A DNA stretch of 38,462 nucleotides. Source: Halobacterium sp. KA-4. Its GTDB lineage: Archaea > Halobacteriota > Halobacteria > Halobacteriales > Halobacteriaceae. The notes below the pieces were generated by a model, which worked only from the letters and a program-made list of their open reading frames with translations, did no database searches and had not been told where the DNA came from. The translations under genes and the position numbers were made by a program. Positions 25,349 through 33,821 of this stretch are shown piece after piece; the stretch's first letter is position 1, and the number at the start of each line of letters is the position of its first letter. The stretch covers positions 1 to 38,462 of the forward strand of contig NZ_JAJJZG010000025.1 in the NCBI RefSeq assembly GCF_021028995.1, in the 5' to 3' direction.

Positions 25349-25524
25349 GAAGATTTGAAAGGAGGTGCGTAACGTTTTCTGAATGGTATGCCCCGTAATG
25401 TTATCCGGAATGGAAGTGCCGACTAGACCAACTTAGATTTTATTGAGCGAGAATCGATACCGTAGCTGCTGGCGATGCTCTGCATTGAGTTGTATCCGAT
25501 GTATGCTCAGATAAGTACAGTCGT

Positions 25525-25650
25525 TTTTATGGGCTGTAATGATTGTGGTAATGTTTGTATTATTCAAACCACTCGTGGATGGATGGCCGACTCCCGCCCA
25601 TGAGTTGTGGAAGCAGCTGACCTCATTCTATGGGTATGAAACTTCTTTTA
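25525..25650 (-). pseudogene. Degenerate IS6-family transposase C-terminal remnant
   Basis: The sequence follows the 3' part of the IS6 transposase genes of this window at a distance: the stretches around 25531-25575 and 25590-25640 match the regions encoding the YYNRHRP, WLEQF and DRF-NSWVGSRSS segments, with many substitutions. No open frame remains. It is part of an 860-base tract between araA and the aldolase gene that consists largely of IS debris. Confidence 0.6.
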
Positions 25651-25737
25651 CTCTATCCACCTATATTTGATCCTATTGATGACAACTCGGGACAGATCCA
25701 CTCTCTGCGAGTTATTCTGTGAATCAGTAAACGTCTC

Positions 25738-25836
25738 TTACCACTGACGGACTGCTTGATGGCCACGATTAACCTCCAGCCAGTCTAAGACAGCCTCGAC
25801 TTCACCAAATGACACCTCATCGAATGAAGTCAAACT
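25738..25836 (-). pseudogene. Fragment resembling the N-terminal region of another transposase
   Basis: On the minus strand the frame reads SLTSFDEVSFGEVEAVLDWL, EVNRGHQAVRQW and then stops. The WLEVNRGHQAVRQW pattern recalls the helix-turn-helix of a haloarchaeal transposase family distinct from the IS6 copies here. Both ends are lost. Identification is tentative. The rest of the tract 25313-26176 holds no gene; at 26094-26113 it contains a short match to the 5' end of the broken transposase at 33086-33720. Confidence 0.35.
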
Positions 25837-26176
25837 GCGAAACAACGTATTAGTATGCGTTCATTCTCGAAAACGCCTCGATTCTCCACGTCTAAGCGTT
25901 CTCTGAAGTGGTCTACGAATTTTACGAACCTTTTCATTATAACTCCTCAAACTCTCTATACTACACAGAGCCCCTGTAATGGCCTCCTCGCCACCTAACA
26001 ACGGATGCCGACTTCATTCGCTCACTCCAGATAACTGTCCCGTTCCACAAATGACTACCTTATCTACGTAATATGCCCTATGATGGTCCAATTTTGGCAT
26101 AGATCACTCGAACAGCGATGTTCTATCTTCTAATCTAATCAACCGTCCATAACTATCTTTCCACGTTCCCCCCGGG

Positions 26177-26965
26177 CTACGGCCATACGTCATCCACGTT
26201 CGCTCCATCGTGGACAACTTCACTGAGGGCACTAATGACCGCCCGAGGATCCTCCTTCTGCCAGATTGAGCGCCCAATCATGATCCCGCTGCCGCCCGCC
26301 TCTATTGAATCAGATACCATTCTGAGCAAGTCACGGGTATCACCGGACTTACCGCCGAGCACAGTCACTGGGACCGGGGAGTTAGACGTGATTCGCTTGA
26401 AGGTTTCTCGATCGTTTGGATAGGGAATCTTAATGATATCCGCTCCATATTCCCATCCCAGTCGGGCAGCGTTTTCGAGCCACTCGGGATCCGTTCGGTT
26501 TTCTTCGGGCGTGTCTCGCCCCCATAAAACCGTCTCGACGATCAACGAGATATCGGTATTCCGAAGCCGTTCAAAGGCCTCGGCGACTGCCCGGATGTTC
26601 CGACAGTACATACCCCGATCGTTCCGGCCGAATACGAGAATAATCTTTACCGCGGCGGGCTCGAACTCGGTGATGAAATCTAGGTCAAACGCCGGCTCCC
26701 ACACATCCTCGTGTTCATCGATTCCCGGGTTCGTTGAGAAAGCGACCACGTCGCCAGTGATTGCAATCGACACGTTCGACTCGTCGAACTCTTCGTCATA
26801 CTGGCGGACAAGGTGAGGACTGACGAGGACGCCGTCGGGATTCCCTCCGAGGACGGTCCGTAGCGTTTCACGAGGGTCCTTAAACCCGTCTATCGCACCA
26901 AACGTCAGCCCGTGGTCCATCGCGACGGTAACCGAGTTACTTGACCGCGAGGCAAATAAAGACAT
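26177..26965 (-). CDS. Class I aldolase, DhnA/DeoC-LacD family
   Basis: The 262-residue protein is a TIM-barrel aldolase of the DhnA type, the family of archaeal class I fructose-bisphosphate aldolase and LsrF. VAMDHGLTFGAIDGF (about residues 13-27) is the N-terminal substrate loop and GADIIKIPYPNDRETFKR carries the expected Schiff-base Lys. VTVLGGKSGDTRDLLRM and GSGIMIGRSIWQKEDP form the phosphate-binding end of the barrel. It lies 37 bases after the kinase gene in the same direction, so the two probably work in series. Cleavage of a ketose 1-phosphate, for instance L-ribulose 1-phosphate to DHAP and glycolaldehyde, would fit the neighbours; fructose 1,6-bisphosphate or another ketose phosphate is the alternative. 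Confidence 0.85.
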   Translation of the reverse strand: MSLFASRSSNSVTVAMDHGLTFGAIDGFKDPRETLRTVLGGNPDGVLVSPHLVRQYDEEFDESNVSIAITGDVVAFSTNPGIDEHEDVWEPAFDLDFITEFEPAAVKIILVFGRNDRGMYCRNIRAVAEAFERLRNTDISLIVETVLWGRDTPEENRTDPEWLENAARLGWEYGADIIKIPYPNDRETFKRITSNSPVPVTVLGGKSGDTRDLLRMVSDSIEAGGSGIMIGRSIWQKEDPRAVISALSEVVHDGANVDDVWP

Positions 26966-27002
26966 GTGATCAGATGGTAGTCAGGAGAGCAGGGCCTTAA
27001 TA

Positions 27003-28145
27003 TTATTGGACGGATTCATCAAAGTGCCCCGCGTACCCGTCTACGAACTTCTTTATTTCTGTGTACGTTGGTGCGGTCCCAGTACGAACGAAGCACCCTG
27101 CGACGGCGTTACCCAAGACAACTCGGGCAGGAACGGGAAGGTTCTGAATAAGCCCCAACACGAAACCTGCGTTGAAGTGATCGCCCGCGCTAGTTGTCAT
27201 CGCCGGGGACTCCGTCATCGGGACTGCGACGGTGCTCGTCTCCTCGTCTGTTACCGCGACTGACTTATCGATCCCGTGGCCCACAACCTGATTGATCTCA
27301 AGCACGGAGAATGCTTCCTGTGTGGCACGTTCGAGATCAGTTGTTGACGTTCCGGCTAGTACGTACGCCAGCTCCTCAATTTCGGAGCGGTTCCCGCTTA
27401 GTATCACAGGTACCTGCTCATTAACAGTCGAAATCAGCTCTGCCCCCTCGCTTGCCTCTGCCTCAGAGAGTCCGCGGATATCGCCCGTGTCAATAAATAT
27501 CGCCTTAGGTGGGTCTTCCATCCGGTTCCACCGCTGCTCCACAAGATTGTGAAGCACGCGAGGTAGATCGGGGATCAGCGCCCAATACCCGGTACTGAGT
27601 ACATCCGCGCCATCGATATATCCGGTGAGCCGCTCCGTGGACACCACCTTAGACATCTGCTCCCAGCTCAGATTCACCGAGTCGCCAGGCTCAACGAGGA
27701 GAAGCTTCTCCGTATCGAACTCGACAGCATCACAGAAACTCGGTTCCCCCACCGAGATGAGCGTGTGTTCCCCGATGTCTTTGACGAACTCCTTACGGGG
27801 CGGGTGCCCGAACGTTCCGACGGCAATGACAGTCAGTCCAAGCTTTCCGAATGCCCGCGAAAGGTGGGGTACGTGGCCACCAATTCGCTTTCCTGTGGTT
27901 ATCCACTCCTCGGTCATCGATGATCTGGAGGCAAGGGTGTTATCGATGTTCTCTCGAAACTCGCGCAGTGATCGCATCGTAGTGTACGTGTCCGAATTTC
28001 TGCGCTCCGAAATTATTTCACGGTTGGTGTCGATGACACCATCAAAGCCGAAAACCACAGATGCATCCCTCGGCTCCGCAGGTAACGCCTGTCGACACGC
28101 ACAGATCGCGTTGAGAGTCTCCTGTGTCAGCTGTCGTTCTTTCAT
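27003..28145 (-). CDS. PfkB/ribokinase-superfamily sugar kinase
   Basis: The 380-residue protein has the ribokinase fold. ASVVFGFDGVIDTNRE is near the N-terminus (about residues 28-43) and the first family signature region is RIGGHVPHLSRAFGKLGLT. The second signature, SAGDHFNAGFVLGLI (about residue 333), holds the catalytic Asp and the anion hole. It is longer than typical PfkB kinases because of an N-terminal extension and an insert around residues 60-95, a feature shared with some ADP-dependent sugar kinases, so the phosphoryl donor is uncertain. Its place between ABC transporter and aldolase genes makes phosphorylation of the isomerised pentulose at O1 the best guess. It is not a FGGY-type AraB. 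Confidence 0.82.
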   Translation of the reverse strand: MKERQLTQETLNAICACRQALPAEPRDASVVFGFDGVIDTNREIISERRNSDTYTTMRSLREFRENIDNTLASRSSMTEEWITTGKRIGGHVPHLSRAFGKLGLTVIAVGTFGHPPRKEFVKDIGEHTLISVGEPSFCDAVEFDTEKLLLVEPGDSVNLSWEQMSKVVSTERLTGYIDGADVLSTGYWALIPDLPRVLHNLVEQRWNRMEDPPKAIFIDTGDIRGLSEAEASEGAELISTVNEQVPVILSGNRSEIEELAYVLAGTSTTDLERATQEAFSVLEINQVVGHGIDKSVAVTDEETSTVAVPMTESPAMTTSAGDHFNAGFVLGLIQNLPVPARVVLGNAVAGCFVRTGTAPTYTEIKKFVDGYAGHFDESVQ

Positions 28146-28277
28146 GGGTTCTATCGGCCGTGTGCTATCCCGGCGACATCTGTGCGTCGTCGCTCAATCG
28201 TCTGTTCATACGCACTCAGTGTGATTACTGTATTGGCTCGTCCCTGTTCATATTCCGATTATTTGGGCCGATGGTAG

Positions 28278-29384
28278 CTAATTGAGGCGGACCGCGGAGT
28301 CGTCGTAGCCGTCAAAGAAGTGCAGGTACGTCTCTTCTGTCGTCAAGTATCCATCCTGTCCCTCGGTGAGGATTCCTGTAGGAACGACCGCGACGATCTC
28401 CTCGTGATCAGGTGTGATACACCGGATAATGTCCTCGGTTCCCATCTGCTCTATTACTTGAACTGTCACTGGAATTGTGACGTTAAACTCTGCTGGTTCT
28501 TCGTCGTACCAGTCAAGATGCTGAGGTCGTATTCCGACCGCCACATCGTTCGACGAACGATCGGCGAGCACACTGACGGAGTTGGAAAGCGTGAACGTCC
28601 CGAAGTCAGATGTGAGCGTGACGATCTCGTCAGTTTCGTCAGTGATGACGCATTGGAGTATGTTGATCTGTGGTGAGCCGATGAAGTTCGCGACGAACAG
28701 AGAGGAAGGATTGTTGAATATTTCCGAGGGGGTACCGACCTGCCCGATATCCCCTCCATTTAGGACGACAATCTTGTCAGCCATCATCATTGCTTCCTCC
28801 TGATCATGGGTGACGTGGATCGTCGTGATGTCTAAGTCATTTTGGAGGCGCTCAATAGAAGACCGAATCTCTCGTTTCATCAACTCATCGAGATCCGAGA
28901 GCGGCTCATCGAGTAGGAAAACTTCGGGCTCACGAACGAGCGCACGAGCGATGGCGACACGCTGTTGTTGCCCCCCAGAGAGGTCATTAACTGGCTTCTC
29001 CAAGAACTCGTCGCAGTTCGCCAGGTTGGCAACTTCCTCGATCCGCTCCGCGTACTCTGATTCAGGTATGGAGCTGTCCGCATTCAACGCGAATTTGATG
29101 TTACCCATCGCGGTGAGGTGGGGGTACAACGCAAGGTCCTGAAACACCATGCTGATCTCGCGATTTTGCGGGGGGGAATCGACTACTGACTTACTACCGA
29201 AGCGGATGTCACCACTGGTTGGTGTTTCGAGACCTGCAATCATCCGGAGTAAGGTCGTCTTCCCACATCCACTCGGACCGACGAACACGACAAGTTCGCC
29301 GTCCTCCAATTCTAGCGAGACGCTGTTTACCGCAACGATGCTTCCGAACTCTTTCCTAAGGTTGTCAACGTGAACGGATGCCAT
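28278..29384 (-). CDS. Sugar ABC transporter ATPase, CUT1 MalK/UgpC type
   Basis: The 368-residue protein has all ABC motifs: Walker A GPSGCGKTTLLR (about residues 36-47), Q-loop MVFQDLALYPHL, signature LSGGQQQRVAIARAL, Walker B VFLLDEPLSDLD and the switch His in HVTHDQEEAMMMADK. A C-terminal OB-type domain of about 130 residues (after GSPQINILQC) is usual for the MalK group and may bind a regulatory partner. It starts 7 bases after the stop of the permease gene, so it is part of the same operon, and is followed by the kinase gene after 132 bases. Confidence 0.94.
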   Translation of the reverse strand: MASVHVDNLRKEFGSIVAVNSVSLELEDGELVVFVGPSGCGKTTLLRMIAGLETPTSGDIRFGSKSVVDSPPQNREISMVFQDLALYPHLTAMGNIKFALNADSSIPESEYAERIEEVANLANCDEFLEKPVNDLSGGQQQRVAIARALVREPEVFLLDEPLSDLDELMKREIRSSIERLQNDLDITTIHVTHDQEEAMMMADKIVVLNGGDIGQVGTPSEIFNNPSSLFVANFIGSPQINILQCVITDETDEIVTLTSDFGTFTLSNSVSVLADRSSNDVAVGIRPQHLDWYDEEPAEFNVTIPVTVQVIEQMGTEDIIRCITPDHEEIVAVVPTGILTEGQDGYLTTEETYLHFFDGYDDSAVRLN

Positions 29385-29391
29385 TATTGTA

Positions 29392-30228
29392 TTATATGTC
29401 GCTGAAGCCCAGTGATAGGCCTTGGATGATGTTCTTTCTGAATGTGACCAGAATTAGTACTGGTGGGAGCGCTGCGACGAAGGCGAACGCCATCATTCTG
29501 TTCCATACGATTGAGTTCCCTCGCCCTAGAGTCGTGACGATGGTTGTGTAAGGCGTGATGTCTGTTCCGCTGATCATCAACGCAAACAGGAACTCGTTCC
29601 ACGCGAATACCCACGCAAGCAGTGTGGTGGCGACAAGTCCCTGTTTGACGAGTGGCAGTGCGACTGAAAAGAATGTTCTGATTCTAGAGCTTCCCTCGAT
29701 GTACGCTGCCTCCTCATAGCTCAGCGGTATTTTATCGAAGAAGTCTCGCATAAGCCACGTGGTTAGTGGCAGGTTGAACGTGAGATATAAGAGTATGAGG
29801 CCGAGGTATGTGTCGCTTAGCCCGACCCGGTTCCAGATAAAGAAGATCGGGAGAACGATTGCGATAGGGGGAAACATTCGGGTTGAGAGCAGCCAGAACG
29901 CAACATGCTTTCCGGCAAGCTTCTTCCCAAAGCGGGAGAAGCCGTATCCTGCCATCGTCCCGAAGATCATCGCTAGCACCGTCGATCCGACTGCAACAAC
30001 GAGGCTGTCGATAAGCGCCCCGCGTGCACGGTCGCTCAAGAAAACCCACAAGAACGCATCTAGGCGCAGTTGCTTGGGATAAAGCGTCGGTATCTCCGTT
30101 CCGATCAAGGCCATCGGTTTTAGCGCCGTGTTTAGGGTCCAGTAGATCGGGAATGCGCTGAACAGTGCAAACGCTGCCAACACGGCCCAGCTCAAATACG
30201 TGAATGTTCGGGAAGAGACTCTGGCCAT
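29392..30228 (-). CDS. Sugar ABC transporter permease, MalG type
   Basis: The 278-residue membrane protein has six predicted helices and the EAA loop EEAAYIEGSSRIRTFFSVALP, the contact site for the ATPase. The chosen start is the ATG complementary to 30226-30228, which overlaps the stop of the preceding permease by one base (TGATG). The frame is open for 26 codons further upstream, but those lie inside the other permease gene. The N-terminus MARVSSRTFTYLSWAVLAAF then leads directly into the first membrane helix, as is usual for MalG-type subunits of CUT1 importers. Confidence 0.92.
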   Translation of the reverse strand: MARVSSRTFTYLSWAVLAAFALFSAFPIYWTLNTALKPMALIGTEIPTLYPKQLRLDAFLWVFLSDRARGALIDSLVVAVGSTVLAMIFGTMAGYGFSRFGKKLAGKHVAFWLLSTRMFPPIAIVLPIFFIWNRVGLSDTYLGLILLYLTFNLPLTTWLMRDFFDKIPLSYEEAAYIEGSSRIRTFFSVALPLVKQGLVATTLLAWVFAWNEFLFALMISGTDITPYTTIVTTLGRGNSIVWNRMMAFAFVAALPPVLILVTFRKNIIQGLSLGFSDI

Positions 30229-31163
30229 CAGATACTCACCTCCGAACTCTGAATGTAACGCCAGAAAGCCATCATAATCAGAGTCGCCCCAAGACCCAAT
30301 ATCCATGTCATCGCCGCCGCACGGCCGATGTTGAACACGTTGAATCCTACCACGTAGGCGTAGTATGTGGGGAGCTCGGTTGCTGAGCCTGGGCCACCGG
30401 AGGTCATAATGAACAGCTTGTCGAAAAGCTTGTACAGGTCCATGAAGCGCAGCAGCCCCGCAACGACTAGGAGGCTCCTAAGTTGGGGGTAAGTGATGTA
30501 TCGGAACTTCATCCAGCGCGATGCGTCCTCAATCTGCGCGGCATTGTACATGCTCTCCGATAGCCCAACACGGCCGCCATAGACAATGATTAACGGTAAC
30601 CCTACCCACTGCCACGTATCCGCGATCAGGAGCGAAGTAAGCCCGAGCCATCGTGATCCGAGCCATTGGACCGCGGGCAGGCCAAGAATCTGTAGGATTC
30701 CATTAACGGCTCCTGAGGATGAGAACAGAAGGGTCCAGATGTTTCCGGCAATGATGGGTGCAAACATCATCGGAGTGGTGAACAGAACAAGTGCGGAGAT
30801 TTTCACTAATTGGCTTTTGACGGCGTTGTGGAGTGCAAGTGCGAGTATCGTCCCGAGTGCCACCTGGAAAATGACCCCGCCGACTCCGTAATAAAGGAAG
30901 TTCACGACGGAGTCCCAGAAGCGCGGGTTAGTCAGTACCCACACATAGTTATCGATTCCTGTCCAGCGCGGCACTGGGTTGATACTACTTGGGTTCCATA
31001 GATGGAAACTCAACCACATCGACCACAGCATCGGCACGATGGTGACAAAGAAGACAGTGAGCACCGTGGGAAGAATCATCAGGAGACCGAACCCACGGTC
31101 CGAAAGTGACCGCGGTGACCATGATGACAACCTTTCACCAAATGCGTCTGTCTCTAAGTTCAT
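30228..31163 (-). CDS. Sugar ABC transporter permease, MalF type
   Basis: From the ATG complementary to 31161-31163 the protein is 311 residues, starting MNLETDAFGERLSSWSPRSL; an ATG 16 codons earlier is possible but that extension looks non-coding. Six helices are predicted, beginning with GFGLLMILPTVLTVFFVTIV. The EAA-like loop is YNAAQIEDASRWMKFRYITYP. TSGGPGSATELPTYYAYVVG is typical of MalF-type subunits of CUT1 importers. A 233-base gap separates it from the binding-protein gene; it may hold a terminator or processing site allowing higher expression of the binding protein. Confidence 0.9.
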   Translation of the reverse strand: MNLETDAFGERLSSWSPRSLSDRGFGLLMILPTVLTVFFVTIVPMLWSMWLSFHLWNPSSINPVPRWTGIDNYVWVLTNPRFWDSVVNFLYYGVGGVIFQVALGTILALALHNAVKSQLVKISALVLFTTPMMFAPIIAGNIWTLLFSSSGAVNGILQILGLPAVQWLGSRWLGLTSLLIADTWQWVGLPLIIVYGGRVGLSESMYNAAQIEDASRWMKFRYITYPQLRSLLVVAGLLRFMDLYKLFDKLFIMTSGGPGSATELPTYYAYVVGFNVFNIGRAAAMTWILGLGATLIMMAFWRYIQSSEVSI

Positions 31164-31396
31164 ACTTGTGAGCCGTTGATTTGTATAGTATTGGTCATAG
31201 CACTGTAACACACATTTTTGATGTCCTAAATAAGTGTTTTGATTTACTGATCCTCTTATTCACCCCCTATTTAGTTTCGTTACACCATGATGAGTGCATA
31301 TTGGCAACCATTGCGAAATTCCGTCAGCGGCCAACGAATCTGGAGATACTCGACTGGCGACCGGAATTAGGGATGCTGGGGATTTTTAGCTTGAGT

Positions 31397-33025
31397 TCAC
31401 AGGTATCCAAGTTTCTCCGCCGAGTTAAGGAAGTCTTGGTAATACTTTGTCTGCTGATCTCGTCCGAGACGGTCCAAGGTCTTCTCCCACTCGTCCGCAG
31501 TATCGTTGAGAGCCTTTGTCGGAGATTTCTGCCCCGCAAGGGCCCTCTGCACGTTTAGCGCGAGGGGCTCGATGTACGAGCGGGCACCGGGCCAGTACGG
31601 CTGTGGGAATCCAATCGACATATTCGCCTGCGCTGCTTCAAGGTGCTGTTTTGCGTTTTCAAGATTATCCCAGACTGCGGGATTACTGTCGAATCCAGGA
31701 CCAGAGTCAGGGCGCAGCGGGTTTGGCTTGGTGAATTGCTTGGCTGCTTTCTCGGTATAATGTTGATCCATATATGGGTCGTTTCCGAGGTAAGGATCCG
31801 CGATGCCATAGATACTGAGATCCTGATGGCTCTCGCGCATGGCCGCATAGAAGGCTGCCTCCTTGATATCTTGGTTCTTATCCTTCGGGATTCCCCATAG
31901 GCGGCCAGAAGCCATGCAAGCACGGTGGCGGATATCTCCACTTTCAGTCTCGTATCCCGGCAATTTCGCGGATGCCTGATCACCAACAACGGGATAATCG
32001 CCGCGAGCGGTGAATTCGGGTAGGTCAAGCCACCACTGACACATAACGACGTTGCCCTGCTGCCATTGGTTGATCGTCTCCGGGATACCGAATTGTTCGG
32101 TCCCGGCAGGAGAGTAGTCAACGCACTCAACCATGTCTTGGAGTGCCTCAATGGCGGAATCTGAGTTGATATCAGGATTCATGTCCTCATCAAAGTAGAG
32201 GACCCCATTGGACGCTGCTCGAGACATGAAGTATCCAAAAGTGAATGGACGATTTCCGTACAACATCGTCCCGTGGACACCCTCTGCGTTTTCCTCGAAG
32301 TATTGTGCGACTTGATTGAATTCTTTCCAAGTCTTGGGTACCCGGAGCTCCTGTCCCGTCTGTTCCCGGTAGCGTCGTTGATGCTCCTCGTCCTCGAAAT
32401 ACGAGGGACGATAGTGGAGTTCAAGAAGATCGCCGTCAATCGGGATACCTAGCGTCTTTCCATCCCACTTCGTATAGAACTCGCGGAATGGGTCAAGGAT
32501 ACCATCATCCCACGATTTGGTCCGATCGTACTTAGCGATGTAGTCGTCGAGCGGCTCAAGTACATCCCGTACTCCATAGGATCCAATATAGATTGGTGAT
32601 ACTTGGACAAGATCCCATGGAACCTTTCCCTGTTGGGTGAATGCAGACTGAATTCTCTCGTTCGTGTTCCCCTGCTCGTACAACACGCCGTCAGTGAATG
32701 AGAGGCCAGCTTCCTCGTTCAACTTCTCCTCCCAAATTCGAAAGTGGGGGCCGCTTGATGCATCACAAATCCACGACAAGTCACGGGTGTCTGCGAAGCG
32801 GTCCGAGTTCAACGGATTCGCGAGAGATGAGGTGTTATCTTCTCCCGAATTGGAGGTGCTGTCGTCGCCGGAGGGCCCCCCACCACTTCCACCGGAACAG
32901 CCCGCGGTGAACACGCCGGCACCGGCTGCAAGCCCACCACCAAGGTACTTCATCGCCTGCCGACGGTTCATTCCGAATGGGTATTCCTGCTCCTTATCTT
33001 CATCTGGCCTAGTCGGATCTGACAT
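31397..33025 (-). CDS. Sugar ABC transporter substrate-binding lipoprotein (Tat type)
   Basis: The 542-residue protein starts at the ATG complementary to 33023-33025 (another ATG lies two codons earlier). It has a twin-arginine signal, GMNRRQAMKYLGGGLAAGAG, followed by the lipobox TAGC and a Gly/Ser linker, so it is exported folded and anchored by lipid. The rest is a family 1-type extracellular solute-binding protein (MSMVFQ-like motifs absent, but WICDASSGPHFRIWEEKLN, VPWDLVQVSPIYIGSYG and GNVVMCQWWLDLPEF are in the usual places). It is the first gene of the sugar import operon. A TATA box at 33047-33056 gives a nearly leaderless transcript. The ligand is inferred from the neighbours to be L-arabinose or an arabinose-containing sugar. 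Confidence 0.9.
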   Translation of the reverse strand: MSDPTRPDEDKEQEYPFGMNRRQAMKYLGGGLAAGAGVFTAGCSGGSGGGPSGDDSTSNSGEDNTSSLANPLNSDRFADTRDLSWICDASSGPHFRIWEEKLNEEAGLSFTDGVLYEQGNTNERIQSAFTQQGKVPWDLVQVSPIYIGSYGVRDVLEPLDDYIAKYDRTKSWDDGILDPFREFYTKWDGKTLGIPIDGDLLELHYRPSYFEDEEHQRRYREQTGQELRVPKTWKEFNQVAQYFEENAEGVHGTMLYGNRPFTFGYFMSRAASNGVLYFDEDMNPDINSDSAIEALQDMVECVDYSPAGTEQFGIPETINQWQQGNVVMCQWWLDLPEFTARGDYPVVGDQASAKLPGYETESGDIRHRACMASGRLWGIPKDKNQDIKEAAFYAAMRESHQDLSIYGIADPYLGNDPYMDQHYTEKAAKQFTKPNPLRPDSGPGFDSNPAVWDNLENAKQHLEAAQANMSIGFPQPYWPGARSYIEPLALNVQRALAGQKSPTKALNDTADEWEKTLDRLGRDQQTKYYQDFLNSAEKLGYL

Positions 33026-33046
33026 AACCAAATCACCATTTCCCCC

Positions 33047-33056
33047 TATTTATAAT
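33047..33056 (-). promoter_or_regulatory. TATA box of the sugar ABC transporter operon
   Basis: TATTTATAAT (ATTATAAATA on the minus strand) is centred about 26 bases before the start codon at 33025, predicting an almost leaderless transcript. The region upstream is the broken transposase ending at 33086, so the operon's own control region has been cut down to about 60 bases. Confidence 0.6.
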
Positions 33057-33085
33057 AAATGTTTGGGACGATACGGTGGTATTGT

Positions 33086-33720
33086 TCAGATTAGCCGATT
33101 CCATGCGAAGGCAAAGGTTTGCAACCATGTTTCCGCAGAGTCAGCAGTTGCGTGGTGGAAGTGGTTGGCGAACTGTTCAGTGCGACGTTTCAGTTCCTTA
33201 AACACGCGTTCGACGGCATTTCGGTTCCCATGAGTGACGTGTTGGAATCGGAGCCCAAGCTCGAAGAGTGCAGCTTTGTGCCACGGTGCACCATCAACCA
33301 GAAACACGGCATTTTTGACGCGATGTTTCTCGCGGAGTTCCGCCAGAAATTGTTTTGTCAAGACGATTGTTCGGGTTTGAAAGAGCCTGACGTGCAGGAA
33401 TTCGTTGGTTTCGGGATCGACTGCGGCGTACAGCCAGTAGCCCAGACCGTTGAGTTGAATCACGGTTTCGTCGATCGCAACGTGATTCGGGTTCTTGTCG
33501 GAATTGGGCTGTAGACCGGCTTCCTGTACCCAATTGTGAACAGTTGAACGAGCGCGTTCGACACCGAACTCAGCGAGGCCACTAATGGTATCCGAGAGTG
33601 ATAAGCCGGCAGTATGGGGTCCGATACGCAAGTTTATCGCGACCTCCGATGTCGCTTCTCGCTTCACAAACGCTCACTCGAAGCAGTCGCTACCTCCGTT
33701 GAGCGGGCGATTTCTGGCAT
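33086..33720 (-). pseudogene. IS6-type transposase (second type) with frameshifted N-terminus
   Basis: The main frame encodes a transposase unlike the 746-bp copies. The DDE residues are in HVAIDETVIQLN, VFLVDGAPWHKAALFE and NRNAVERVFKELKRRTEQF, and the C-terminus AFAWNRLI is characteristic of this group. The natural start, ATG complementary to 33718-33720, reads MPEIARSTEVATASSE. It then goes out of frame before FVKREATSEVAIN, where intact relatives as I remember them have FVEREATP. One or two bases have been lost, and no inverted-repeat tips were found. The element is therefore probably dead. Confidence 0.75.
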
Positions 33721-33821
33721 GGATCACTAGAACCTCACGCCTCACCATTCATCCTCCCTGAATATCGACAGGTTATCAATAAGTCATTAATGCCTCATCA
33801 GATTGAGAGTATTGATACCGG

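Noticed and set aside
31164-31396. A possible small gene between the binding-protein and permease genes
   Set aside because: No frame with a credible start and halophile composition is present. The gap more likely holds an mRNA processing or attenuation signal.
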